Positions 1 to 10,691 of a DNA stretch of 64,000 bases are shown in pieces. Source of the stretch: Ectobius pallidus (taxonomy: Eukaryota; Arthropoda; Insecta; Blattodea; Ectobiidae); the NCBI GenBank assembly GCA_964059195.1, contig CAXKWD010000006.1, positions 6,378,530 to 6,442,529 of the forward strand, read 5' to 3'. Position 1 is the stretch's first letter; every line of letters begins with the position of its first letter. The notes under the pieces were generated by a model, which worked only from the letters and a program-made list of their open reading frames with translations, was not told the origin of the DNA and did no database searches. A program made the position numbers and the translations under genes.

Positions 1-504
1 TACTCCGAAACAGGTCAACCGATTTTATCCAATATCAATAGACGTCTTCCCATGGACATTATAAATGTGTATAATAAGTTTCATAAAAATCCGGTAAAGT
101 GTATTTCAGTTACAGCGTCTTTAAAATATACACTAAATTGGGTTTTACTCCGGTGCCGGTCAACAGATTAGGTTCAAATTCAATAGGGTACTTCTCATGT
201 ACGTCACAAATGCGTATACCAAGTTTCATGGAAATCCGATACAACGTATTTGAGTTATGGCGCCTTTCTAATATAATCTATTAAAATAGGCAATAAATTG
301 GGCATTACTCCGGTAACAGTGAACCGATTTGGTTCAATGTCAATAGGGTTCTTCCCATAGACAGTACAAATTTGTTTTCCAAGTTTCATGAAAATCCGAA
401 AAAGCGTATTTGAGTTAGAGCGCGTACAGACACACGGACGGACGGACAGACATTTTTTCGTCCCCACACACAATCTCATAAAGGACCATACTGACACTTA
501 ATAA
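1..504 (-). repeat. Family B element, end fragment with tandem modules
   Basis: Three tandem modules of roughly 170 bp, each carrying the signature ACTCCGGTACCGGTC (degenerate here), then CCCATGGACATTATAAAT, then AAGTTTCATGAAAATCCG. They are followed by a GTACAGACACACGGACGG tract and end in CATAAAGGACCATACTGACACTTAATAA. The same end occurs at 8266, 25402, 31970, 40318, 45632, 46449 and 57363. The copy is cut by the left window edge. Short open frames in it are by-products of the modules, not genes. Class unknown. Confidence 0.7.
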
Positions 505-1595
505 TCACTTTAAGCTGAAGCATACAGCCAGGGGCAAAATTAAAGGGGCATTCAATAATTTGAAGGACACTGGATTAAGGCGCATTTAGTTAACCAATCT
601 TGGGAAATATGTACTCTTTACTTGCCTAAGTATTTCCCTGCAATACAGGCAAAGAAAGATTGCGGAAATGTAGAGCAACTGAATGAATGGGCAACAATAC
701 ATTCTCGGAGTTGCAGCAACGTCCTATGTAATTAATTAATTACGAAAATTCAGTGTCGCCAACTTAAATGGGCCCGTGAGGCTTAATAATATCATTATAA
801 TTATGTATTGCTATTTAATACTAAAAACAAAAATCATCGATCGTTTGAAATCATTACATTTTTAGGGTTTACTCTGTCAATGCAGTTTCAGCACCCACCG
901 CCGAAAAATGTACGCTTTGAAAAGGCTGAAACATTTTTGTGTTTAGAAGAGACTTAACACAATGGCGTCGCCCGGGTTTTTATTTTGTAATTTGGAATTA
1001 ACTTAGGAAGGATTTTCGATTTTCAAACTCTAGGGCCTTGTATAATACGTAGGCCTACATAGAACTTGAAATGAGGAAGAACGACTTATCACACTCAAAC
1101 TATTCCCTCAGAAAACGCTAGATATAGCTTTCTATGGCTCATAGAGGATTTCGAATGTTGCATTCCGTTGCTTCTACACACCATGCCTGGGAGGGGTTGA
1201 AATAAAAGAGAAATGCAGTATCACTTTCATACTTTCCTCCCCTAAAACCCGGGACATAATATACTGCGAGCATAGGACTGAAAATGTACCATCCCATGCT
1301 TAGGGCCTATGATAAACATCCCTATTTCTCAACTAATACAAAGCCTACAAATTATCAGCGGAAAGGATTATTTACAGACTTTTGATATAGCATACTCACA
1401 CACTTAAGTTGTCCCTCTTATTCTACATCAAAATGTGAAGTGAGTAAATATTTCTTATGTCGAGGGTAGAGAAAGTTATGTGACTACATCACACTGTGCT
1501 TTATTTTCGTGGATTTCATTTTCAGTAATTATTTTCGCCAATATATTACATCGATGGAATCATAATTCGTTAAAGTCACCGCCGTCTCGAGAATT
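505..1595. other. AT-rich sequence with no recognised gene
   Basis: I see no long open frame, no protein similarity and no clear terminal repeats here. Probably intergenic sequence or decayed repeats. Confidence 0.5.
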
Positions 1596-2144
1596 ACACT
1601 GCCTGTCCTATGCTTTATTTTAACATGGAGTTTAGAGAATTGCTCAATTGCCTAATTTCTCCAGTAGAGGCGACACAGTTCACACCCAGATTGCAGCAAT
1701 CACTGCCACCTATACAACCGCCGTCTCGAGAATACACGAGTAATAGAGTCTAGAAGGCATTGCCCTATACATTACCGTACATTGCTTCTATGCGTTTGCT
1801 GCGTCAAAATAAGCACTAAACAGACACAGATACTTGTGTTATTTGTTTGTAACATAATATTATTCCAGTATATGACACTTACCTTGAAATGGAATTTTGG
1901 AGCAATAATTAAAATAAATATAAATTAATTAGACGCATTGATAGTAAATTTTATAATTATTATTTTACAAAATTTTATACATAGCAATTAAGTACCGGTA
2001 CCTAGAATAATACAAGTTTAAACATTCAGCACTACATAATCAACAATGTCGTAGCAAAAAACAAGAAGCAATCTGGGTGTGAAAGGTGCTGCCATCTGTA
2101 ATGTCGCCGAGTACGCAAAATTAGCCGTATAGGACAGGCAGTGT
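1596..2144. mobile_element. MITE-like element with 16-bp terminal inverted repeats
   Basis: ACACTGCCTGTCCTAT at 1596-1611 is matched by its exact reverse complement at 2129-2144, giving a 549-bp unit without coding capacity. The sequence just outside (CGCCGTCTCGAGAAT on the left, ACACGAATAATA on the right) occurs uninterrupted at about 1719-1750 as CTCGAGAATACACGAGTAAT. That looks like an empty-site relative and suggests a 2-3 bp A/T target duplication. Superfamily not determined. Confidence 0.55.
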
Positions 2145-2189
2145 ATACACGAATAATACAGTTTTGAAGGCAGTGGTTAAAGTCCAGCA

Positions 2190-2258
2190 TTAGGCTATAT
2201 AGTTGCCAAGGCCCTATGTAATCACAGTAAACAATTCACTGTTGTCATGTGAACTGAA
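2190..2258 (-). repeat. Family B fragment
   Basis: The motif TTGCCAAGGCCCTATGTAATCACAG with a following AACAATTCACTGTTGTCATG resembles the inner part of the family B copy at 24340-24400. It is cut at its right by the truncated Helitron. Confidence 0.45.
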
Positions 2259-2634
2259 CTGAAGTGTCTGTCTGTCTGTCTGTCCGCGATGCCCAGCGAA
2301 ATATACTGAACGCAGAGATCTGAAATTTTAAACATAGATGGACTAAAGGGTCGGACAGTGCACCTCGAAGCCGGAATTTTAATTTTAGCTTTCCTTCGCA
2401 AGTTATGAGTGAAAAACGGGCAGAAAACGTGCATTTTTTGCGTTTTCGAAGCATCAGTTTTCAGTAATATATTTCAATGTCAAATCAATTACAGTTGGCT
2501 TTGGCTATTTTTGTCATACCTTGGAAATGAAACTTTCGCGATCGCTTGAATGTTGTAGCTCACGCTGGTCAATTCATTTGTTTTTAATGTCAAGGCACGC
2601 AGACATATGAAATTTTCAACCTACACCGAAGAGG

Positions 2635-2700
<66 letters not shown>

Positions 2701-3264
2701 AGTGGGATAACCAATATAGGCCTAAATATGGTCAAACGTTGTTCGATTTGGACGAAACTCACTATACAGGGGTTTTCTGGGCCAAGGACCTCGAATCTGA
2801 GGTCGCTTATACCAGGCGACGCTATCTAATCGTGGTATGTAGTGCACGTGATTTAGGTGTTAATAAATATAATGATTTAGGCCTAACTTTTATGCTCTTA
2901 ATTTTTAATTTATGAAATAATTATCGCGGGAAATCGCTTGATTTTGTAAGTCCATCCTGGACGATTCATTTGTTAAGAATATCAAGGCCCGCAGACGTAT
3001 GAAATTTTCAACATAGACGGAAGAGGGATATTCAATATAGGCCTAAATATGGTCAGACCTTGTTCGATTTGGACGAAACTCACTATACAGGGGTTTTCTG
3101 GGCCAAGGACCTCGAATCTGAGGTCGCTTTTACCAGGCGACGCTATCAAATCGTGGTATGTAATTCACGTGATTTAGGTGCTAATAAACATAATGATTTA
3201 ACTAATACGCTCATTTTTTATTTTTGAAATAATTATCGCGGGCGAAGCCGCGGGCACATGCTAG
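2259..3264 (+). mobile_element. Helitron, non-autonomous, 5'-truncated
   Basis: The left part begins inside the TGTCTGTCTG tract, lacking the TCTATATTAATAAAAGG start seen in sister copies. The right end has the hairpin CGCGGGCGAAGCCGCGGG, then CACATGCTAG followed by T. This is the classic Helitron 3' end (hairpin, short spacer, CTRR, insertion before T). An (ATT)n tract lies at 2637-2699. A second copy of the 3' module, starting near 2935, replaces the first hairpin. No Rep or helicase coding is present. Confidence 0.8.
2635..2699. repeat. (ATT)n microsatellite inside Helitron
   Basis: About 21 ATT units sit at the fixed Helitron position after GAAGAGG. Sister copies expand at the same place (4107, 13776, and reverse 19014). 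Copies without expansion read GAAGAGGGATAATC. Confidence 0.9.
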
Positions 3265-3712
3265 TAACTTATAAAATGTTGTTCTTTTAAAATTAGGTAG
3301 GTCGGAATCCTCGTTGACAGCACAAAGAAGTTTATCCACAGTTGGAGGTATGTTATCAAAAAAAAGAATTGATGAACTTTTGCTCGAATAGCATTTTTTA
3401 CAAAGTCATCAATGTTATCTAAAACACTACGCGGTTTTTGAGCCTTTCTTGGAGGAGTTTTCACTACACCAGAGTCTCTGTATTCACTACGCACTTTCCA
3501 GATACTTCTGGTAGATATTCCGGTGAATTCAGATGTCAATTTAGAACGTCCTCAATTCTAAGTGCTGGATTATTTTCAAATCCATTAAACACATTCAATA
3601 TAATTTCCTTCTGCCCATTTCGAAAAGATTTACCTCTTTTATTTTTAACTATGCCTCTCGGGCCTGGTTGAATTTCAGTCATTATGTTTAATGCTTCTCG
3701 CAGACTCTGTTA
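3265..3712 (-). pseudogene. Transposase N-terminal fragment, frameshifted
   Basis: Read from 3680 leftwards, the minus strand starts near MTEIQPGPRGIVKNKRGKSF, shifts frame after about 48 codons, and continues with a helix-turn-helix-like stretch (ISTRSIWKVRSEY, then PRKAQKPRSVLDNIDDFVKNAIR). A second shift in an A-rich run leads to NEDSDLPNFKRTTFYKLL. This resembles the N-terminal part of IS630/Tc1-like (DDE_3) transposases common in arthropods. It stops exactly where the upstream Helitron ends in CTAG, so the Helitron was inserted into it. The family call is from recollection of conserved motifs. Confidence 0.5.
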
Positions 3713-4105
3713 TCTATATATTAATAAAAGGAAGTGTCTGTCTGTCTGTCTGTCTGTCCGCGATGCCCAGCGAAATCTACTGAACGCAGAGATCTGAAAT
3801 TTTATACATAGGCGGACTAAAGGGTCGGAATGTGCACCTCGAAGCCGGAATTTTAATTTTCGCTTTCGTTCGTGAGTTATGAGTGAAAAACGGGCAAAAA
3901 ACGTGTATTTATTGCGTTTTCGAAGCATGAGTTTTCAGTAATACAAATCAATTATAACTTACTAGGCTTTGACTATTTTTGTCATTCCTTCGACATAAAA
4001 GCATCGCGATCTCTTGAATGTTGTAGCTCACGCTGGTCGATTCATTTGTTTTTAATGTCAAGGCACGCAAACATAATATGAAATTTTCAACCTACACCGA
4101 AGAGG

Positions 4106-4156
<51 letters not shown>

Positions 4157-5021
4157 GGGATAATCAATATTAGCCTAAATATGGTCAAACGTTGTTCGAT
4201 TTGGACGAATCTCACTATACAGGGATTTTCTGGGCCCAGGAACTCGAATCTGAGGTCGCTTTTACCAGGGGACGCTATCGAATCGTGATATGTAGTCCAC
4301 ATGATTTAGGTGTTAATAAATATAATGATTTAACTATTATGCTCTTAATTTTTAATTTTTGAAATAATTATCGCGGGCGAAGCCGCAGGCACATGCTATC
4401 TTAAAATAATAAAAGGACGTGTTTGTCTGTCTGTCCACGATGCCCAGCGAAATCTACTGAACGCAGAGATCTGAAATTTTAAACATTGGTGGGCTGAAAG
4501 GTGGGCGAATGCGCATCGAAGCCGGATTTTAAATTTTAGCTTTCGTTCGCGAGTTGTGAGTGAAAAACTGGCAGAAAACGTGATTTTAGCGCTGTCGAAG
4601 CATCAGATTTCAGTAATACATTTCAATGTCAAATCAATTGCAGTTGGCTTTGGCTATTTTTGTCATACCGTGGTAATAAAAGCATCGCGATCGCTAGAAT
4701 GTTGTAAGCCCACGCTGGTCGATTCATTTGTTTATAATGTCAAGGCCCGTAGACATATGAAATTTTAAACCTACACGGAAGAGGGATAATCAACATAGAC
4801 CTAAATATGGTTAAACATCGTTCGATTTGGACGAAACTCACTATACAGGGGTTTTCTGGGCCAAGGACCTCGAATCTGAGATCGCTTTTACCAGGCGACG
4901 CTATCTAATTGTGACATGTAGTCGACGTGATTTAGGTGTTAATGAATATAATGATTTAACTATTATGCTCTAACTTTATGCTCTTTTTTTTATCGCGGGC
5001 GAAGCCGCGGGCACATGCTAG
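3713..5021 (+). mobile_element. Helitron head-to-tail dimer
   Basis: Unit 1 runs from TCTATATATTAATAAAAGG (3713, preceded by A) to a hairpin and CACATGCTA at 4398. Unit 2 follows without spacer, TCTTAAAATAATAAAAGGACG at 4399, and ends in CGGGCACATGCTAG at 5021, followed by T. Outer junctions fit Helitron insertion between A and T. Unit 1 has an (ATT)n tract at 4107-4155; unit 2 does not. The same dimer, with the same odd CTA/TCTT junction, recurs at 13380-17776. Confidence 0.8.
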
Positions 5022-5237
5022 TAAATTATAAACGCCACGTTTCGCTGTTCACTGAAATTTGTATGTTTACATTATTCACAACAATGACTCTCGCAAACTG
5101 GAGGGTTATATCACGAATTATTGAAACATTTGCAATAAGTTGATATTGTTATCTTAATAATTTTGGTCACATTTTATGAGCTTTTTTACTGTTATAAAAA
5201 TCAAATCTAATACCGCACTATATTGTCTTGGGAAAAG
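5022..5237. other. Spacer, nothing recognised
   Basis: AT-rich flank between the Helitron dimer and the next transposon remnant. Confidence 0.4.
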
Positions 5238-6046
5238 GTAATCTACGCCACTTTCACCTTTTCCCCCAACCTATACGATGTAAACTGCGCCACCGACATA
5301 AGTAAACTGCGCCACTGACATTTAAATGACGTCACCGTCATACTAACACTAACATTTTCCTTCCCACTTCTCCAGACTTAGGACATGCTTTGAAATTGCA
5401 TAGGTGTGGTTAGAAATGTTAGGCTTAGTAGCTTTGTCATTTTAAAAAATGTTAAAAACAATACCCTAATTTATTTTGTATGAACGCTTCGTCTCTTATA
5501 AAATTGTTAAGAACATTATCTAATTTTTTTGCATGAGCACTTTGTTCTCATATGACGCCTTCTTAATAAAGTCAAAACGGGATATTTCATTGTTTATATA
5601 GGGCCTACTGTTCACTCCACTTGAGTAGACGAGAATACTTGTCATTTATTTTAGCTGTTCTTCTTACAGGTATCCCTTGTTCAATACTCCTCAGTTTTAC
5701 GTAGGCACTTGTTTGGAACTGGAGAAGTGCATTTAACATAAATGGGAAAAGCGTTGTAAAACATCGAATTATATTTTGCGTGAAATGATTCTACTGCATT
5801 AGTCGTTTCTTTGCATTCTGTGGAATGTTCTTTCGCCCATACTGAGGGTGGAACCGAGGACTTTGGAGATACATAGTTATCAAGCACATAGTCACATAAT
5901 TTAGTGACTTTATCGTTTTCAGGCAGAAACGAACATTCACATATTAGATCTAACTTTTGTTTGCCTATAACTACTGCCGCAGGAGCAGTTTACATCTCTC
6001 AATTTCATTCCTTTTCAAGTTAGGTGTCAACCGTGGCGCAGATTAC
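5238..6046 (-). mobile_element. Decayed DNA transposon with GTAATCTRCGCCAC ends
   Basis: The left end reads GTAATCTACGCCAC and the right end is its near-perfect inverse (GTGGCGCAGATTAC). Subterminal copies of GTAAACTGCGCC occur on both sides. The interior holds a fragment of a transposase-like C-terminus on the minus strand. I found no clear target duplication. The coding remnant suggests a MULE-like element, which is an inference. Confidence 0.5.
5681..5984 (-). pseudogene. MULE-like transposase C-terminal fragment
   Basis: The readable frame includes NDKVTKLCDYVLDNYVS and then WAKEHSTECKETTNAVESFHAKYNSMFYNAFPIY in consecutive pieces. A block with TTNAxESFHxxxNxxFxxxHP is typical of a repeated insect protein family I associate with MULE/FLYWCH-type transposases. 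Here it is only about 95 codons, with no upstream catalytic region, so it is a remnant. A terminal-repeat pair encloses it. Confidence 0.5.
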
Positions 6047-6339
6047 ATACACCCATTGTGTTGTAGCATGATATGTGCTGCGGTTCAAATCACGTACATT
6101 TGTTTACACGGACTTGCATTCTCAAAATGAATGGATAATACACACTTTCGATTTGGTTTGGTTGCAAGATTCACACTTTTTTTTTTATGAAAACACGTTA
6201 CTGTGAATATGTCACACTTCAATTTTTAAATCTTTTTTATGTAAACAATTGACAACAGAACTCTCTAACTGTGCCTCATTTCACATTTCCGACTTTTCCC
6301 GTGGATTTTCCAAAAATTTTCTTTCATACAAACCTTGTC

Positions 6340-6446
6340 CTGACAATCACGAACACAACAAAAAAGAAATCAGCCAAATCGGTCGAGCCGTTCTCAAGTG
6401 ATGCGGCAAAATATATTTTGAAAATTCATTTTTATTAATATAGATT
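6340..6446 (-). repeat. Possible Helitron-type 5' end fragment
   Basis: Ends in TTTTTATTAATATAGAT, the reverse complement of the TCTATATTAATAAAA start typical of insect Helitrons. It is preceded by AAATCGGTCGAGCCGTTCTC, a motif frequent in arthropod interspersed repeats. It differs from the main Helitron family in this window, so this is a weak call. Confidence 0.35.
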
Positions 6447-6462
6447 TGGGACAACATTATAC

Positions 6463-7356
6463 CAGTGTGTCCGGCTTAAACGTATAACATTTCATTATTT
6501 TATTACTTGACAAGTATTGATGATATTCACAATCTGTTTGCTTCTACGGGTAGAGTAACTCAAAATGTTTTTTTAATAACCTAATAAACCTCGATATGAG
6601 CAGCATTAGTGGCACGGCAGACGTCCAATCTGTATTCCACCTCTCTCCATGTGTTTTGCAGCATTGCAGGTGTAACATTTGCGATGGCGCAGATCTGGTA
6701 GATCACGAACTGGTGTCTGGTAAACTTGATTCTTGACGAACCCCCACAGAAAAAATTCGAGTGGCGTAATGTTTGGGCTTCTAGGGGGGCCAAGCAATCG
6801 AAGGACCCAGTCCAGCGTTGAGGGAACTCATTATCCAAGAACTCTCTCACAATATCCGCATAATGGCATGGAAGATCACGTTAGGATCACTAGGTATGTT
6901 CTTGCATTAACAGTAGGCTCCGCGAAAAAGAATGGGCCTATGATTCTGTCCATCAGTGCACACCACACATTGAGTTTTGGGGGAGTTTCGTTCATACTCT
7001 ACCACTGTGTGGGGATGTTCCGTCCCCCATATGCGGCAATTGTGTTTGTTAACCTTTCCGGAAGTGTAGAATGTAGCCTCGTCCGAGAAACAAACTATAT
7101 CGAGGAATGCCTCATTTTCATCAATTTCTGCCAGAATTGTCTCAGCAAATGCCCTCCGTCGCTGCTTGTCTTCAGGATTGATTTGGTGACGAAGTTAAAG
7201 TTTGTACGCCCGTAGGCGCAACCTTTTATGGACGACATCGTGTACTGTCGAACGAGGTAAATTACCTCCCTACTTGCTCGTTGGATGGATTACGTTAAAC
7301 AATACTTGTCAAGTAATAAGATAATGAAATGTTATACGTTTAAGCCGGACACACTG
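6463..7356 (-). mobile_element. mariner-like element with 57-bp terminal inverted repeats
   Basis: CAGTGTGTCCGGCTTAAACG starts a 57-bp inverted repeat (6463-6519 and 7300-7356) with one mismatch. TA dinucleotides flank it (6460-6461, with one extra C, and 7357-7358). At 894 bp it is shorter than an autonomous element (about 1.2-1.3 kb). The transposase is present only as broken minus-strand pieces. Confidence 0.85.
6580..7255 (-). pseudogene. mariner-family transposase, degenerate
   Basis: Minus-strand pieces in different frames are recognisable in order: QINPEDKQRRRAFAE, then CFSDEATFYTSGKVNKHNC (first catalytic Asp region), VVEYERNSPKTQCVVC, then RSPNITPLEFFLWGFVKNQV (third catalytic region; the usual form is SPDLTPLDFFLWG), and a C-terminus with EYRLDVCRATNAAHIEVY. 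Stops and frameshifts separate the blocks and the region before the third catalytic residue is shortened. This copy cannot encode a working transposase. Confidence 0.75.
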
Positions 7357-8265
7357 TATAACAAATTACCATATAAACTTCAATAAATGTCCCCAAATTT
7401 GTTTTCTGAAAAAAACTATATTCTTAGCTTTAAAAAATCCTTTTTTATAATGTTAAAGAATACTTAGAATCAGATATACAAATAGAATAGAGCAACTTAG
7501 CGTAAGTAATTACATGTGTAATCTGTAAGTAGCCTATATGTTGTTCATTTAGTGTCACTTGGGTTATGGCATTAGTATAACTTAGAATAATAATTTTGAC
7601 TAATGTACTGTCTGGCTGCGAGCTGAAGGCCGAGCTAGCGTTCCCCCACTACCTTACCATGCGCTTGCATTTACTGTCTATGTCTTTCCCCCACTATGCC
7701 ACCAGCTCGGCCTTCAGCTCACAGTCAGACAGTAATTAAGTTTGTAAGATTGTAAATATTCATGGCTTAGGTTCTTAGAGATGTGTATTAATGTAAATAG
7801 CTAACGTGACCGATTGCAGTTGGTATTGCCTAAAAGTGTTACAAATATCAAATATATTTTAATTTCTAAACATTTCAACGTAATATTAATTTAACGTAAC
7901 TCTTGACAATGAAACGAATAATTATACTCAAATATCACACTTAACTAGCAAGGAATAAAATAGTTTAAAACATAAGAATCTGGGCCCTAGTAATAAATGT
8001 TGTATTGAATACGCGCGATTTTGTCGGTTAGACGTACATAATGAAAAGAGAAGTCACGGGTAAAACCGTTCGTATTGATAAAAATAAATTATTTGGATAT
8101 TAATAAATTTCATCTTTTCTTATTGGGGTAAATATTATAGAGTAAATTTTAAGGCTTTATGTCCACCTTATACCCTCAAAAAATTTTATGTAACCATATA
8201 CCAACAAAATAATATTTTGGGATTGCTACGAAAAGATTTTTACAATATTTTTTGCACACACTTTT
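7357..8265. other. AT-rich spacer containing a small MITE
   Basis: Apart from the hairpin-like element at 7606-7734, no gene or recognised repeat is visible. Confidence 0.4.
7606..7734. mobile_element. Small foldback MITE
   Basis: Arms TACTGTCTGGCTGCGAGCTG(...)GAGCT at 7606-7636 and the inverse at 7704-7734 differ at about 3 of 31 positions. The loop holds TTCCCCCACTA/TTTCCCCCACTA as a direct repeat. At 129 bp the element can fold almost end to end. TAAT-like flanks on both sides may be the target duplication. Confidence 0.55.
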
Positions 8266-10107
8266 TATTAAGTGCCAGTATGGTACTTTATGAGATTGTG
8301 TGGGGGACGAAAAATGTCTGTCCGTCCGTCCGTCCGTGTGTCTGTACGCGCTCTAACTCAAATACGCTTTATCGAATTTTAATGAAACATGGTATACGCG
8401 TTTATAATGTCCATGGGAAGACCCCTATTGAAATTGGACCAATTCGGTTCACCGGTACCGGAGTAAAACCCAATTTAGTGTATATTTTAAAGGCGCCATA
8501 ACTCACATACGCTTTATCGGATTTTCATGAAACTTGGAATACCTATTTATAATGTCCATGGGAAGATGTCTGTTGATATTGGACCAAATCGGTTGGCCGG
8601 TACCGGAATAATACCCAATTTAGTGCCCTTTTATGGTATCATATAAGAAAAGGCGCGGTAACTCAAATACGCTTTATCGGATTTTCATGAAACTTCGTAT
8701 ACTTATTTATAACAATCATGTCAATAAGCCTATTGAATTTGGACCTAATCGGTTGTCCAGTACCGAAATAAAGAGTAATTATCAGTTAAATTTATTATAA
8801 TATTTTGGTTCATTTCGAAGCATTTTGATTGGCTCGCGGCCAACCAATCAGCGGGCGAGTCCCGTAACTAAGGTAAATAAAGGGGAATTCTGGAACAAGC
8901 CTTCAATTCCTGTCGAAACCTTCTTTAGTAAAGGAGGGTAAAAAGAAGGCACCTTCTTCAAATGCAAAACCAAATTCTCGGTTCTTTCTTATAGCGTCAT
9001 CAATTAATGACAGCTTATAAAGCTTCCTTCAGTTGCCATGGACAGTTGATATCTACATGAAAAACAAATGTTCCCATATGTACGATTATAGATGAAATGC
9101 TGTTGTATAATGACTAATTATTTTGCTAAAATTGATTACAATTAGATTAAAGCATTGAATTTTACTTCAGCCTATGTCAGATTTATAATCCCTGACCTCT
9201 TAATAAATAAAAACATTAACTTCTGAGAATTTGCATAAGTTGGTACGCTGCTTTAGTGAGGGCCAAATTCGCATTTATGACTCGAATATCGCGAATATTA
9301 TGTTACCAATGAATGAAATTATTCTATATTGTAACATAAGAAAACTAGAAGGCTCGAAATATAGCCTAATTTCGAAATACGGTGATTTTTCTTTTCTGTG
9401 AGCTACGACGAGATAGTATTCTTTGGTATTGGACACTCAAAAGTCGCAGTGTGGTTTGGTCTTGGGGTAAGATGCTTGTCTAGTAATCAAGAGATATCAC
9501 GTTCGAGTCCACCCTGAAGTAAATTTTTTTATTATTATTATCAATTGTGTTAAATTGAGCCTATTCCATTCTTGTGTCCTATTTTGTCAATGTGCTTAAA
9601 TAAGTATTACATTTTTCTTTTAAAAAAACTGGGAATTCATTGTCTTTCATTGACCTACATCATTCCTAAATAATAACATAAGCCTATAAATGTTATTTCA
9701 CGAACAGAAACTAGCTTTAAAGTTATTGCGTTGCGTTAAAATTGCATAAGCCTATACTCAGAACAAAACTGCATACCGCTAGGTGGAACTATCCTCTTCT
9801 TATTGGCTTACTGTACTATTTCATTGTCAATGCATTTTGTAAAATGTTTACATATTTTAAGAATTAGTATATCAGTGTATACCAATATGAATTAAGGTTA
9901 AGAATCAAACTTTAGACCTTTGTTCTTCCGTAAGCCCTGCTTAATGAATCGATCTGGAGTTTAACTCAGAGATCTATTTAAAAATAAAAAATAAAAAAAA
10001 ATAAAAATAATAAAAAAAACTTATTTTCTGTATATCATAACTGCAATTATTACTGATTAAAGAAGCATACTGGCACTTTGTTATATCAGTTTACCTGATT
10101 TTATTTT
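8266..10107 (+). mobile_element. Family B element, long copy
   Basis: Begins TTATTAAGTGCCAGTATGG, has the TGTGTGGGGGACG and CCGTCCGTCCGTCCGTGTG tracts, then three tandem ~170-bp modules (8345-8770). It ends CATACTGGCACTTTG followed by ATCAGTTTACCTGATTTTATT. AGTGCCAGTATG near the start and CATACTGGCACT near the end form short subterminal inverted repeats. Other copies at 24094, 46449 and 56373 share both ends. The middle of this copy holds a tRNA-like SINE head and other unmatched sequence, so it probably carries insertions. Confidence 0.6.
9440..9530 (+). repeat. tRNA-derived SINE head
   Basis: A region with TGGTTTGGTCTTGGGGTAAG (box A-like) and, about 40 bp on, GTTCGAGTCCACC (box B), followed by a T-rich/ATT tail. 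The box A region is degenerate and no tRNA cloverleaf is obvious, so I read it as a SINE promoter rather than a tRNA gene. Confidence 0.5.
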
Positions 10108-10691
10108 CTATCTTATTTAAGCTAGATTAGTATAATATATGCGCTAGACAGGTTAAACATATCACAGGTAGCCAAAACAATGAAATTAGAAGTTTTTTTG
10201 ACCTTTTTACGATTACATGAATTGCATTTATAAATAACATTTGTTCAGAATGTACAACATTAGTTTAACCTATCAATAAAATATTATTTATTTTTTATTT
10301 ATAAATAAGTTCCATAAAACATGACAAATATCGGACTGAATTTTAATATTCGGAAAATGTAATTGATCGATGATTAAATGTTTAATCGAATAATCGAGCC
10401 GATTAATCGATTAATCGGTACAGCCCTATTTTAAACATAAAAACAGAACGTAACAAAATGTTAAGCAAGTAAGGTTACTATTCGACAAGAAATAGTTACA
10501 TAATTGAAAAAATGTCCACCTTAAACTTTTGTCGTAGCACTTATCTGGGACCACTTATATAAAATAACACAGAAGATACAAGCACTCATTAAAAACAATT
10601 TGTTGTCCCAGATGCGTCCTACTAGAACCTACTAAGATATTGACCCATAGTAAGACTGGGAATTGCTCTCCTGTGCGACGTGGTAGATATA
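10108..10691. other. AT-rich spacer with an ATCGATTAATCG motif
   Basis: No gene seen. At 10370-10420 there is a cluster of ATCGAT/TAATCGATTAATCGG motifs, a pattern common in insect interspersed repeats. Confidence 0.4.

Noticed and set aside
2607..2915. Open frames starting MKFSTYTEED followed by a long Tyr run (also 13749 and 18802)
   Set aside because: They are translations of the Helitron's (ATT)n microsatellite and flanks, present in several copies with different lengths; not genes.
8217..8501. Repeated peptide-like frames (GIRVYNVHGKKPIDIGPNRL type) in family B modules
   Set aside because: The frames are broken differently in each copy and lie in tandem non-coding modules; no start, no domain, no consistent frame.
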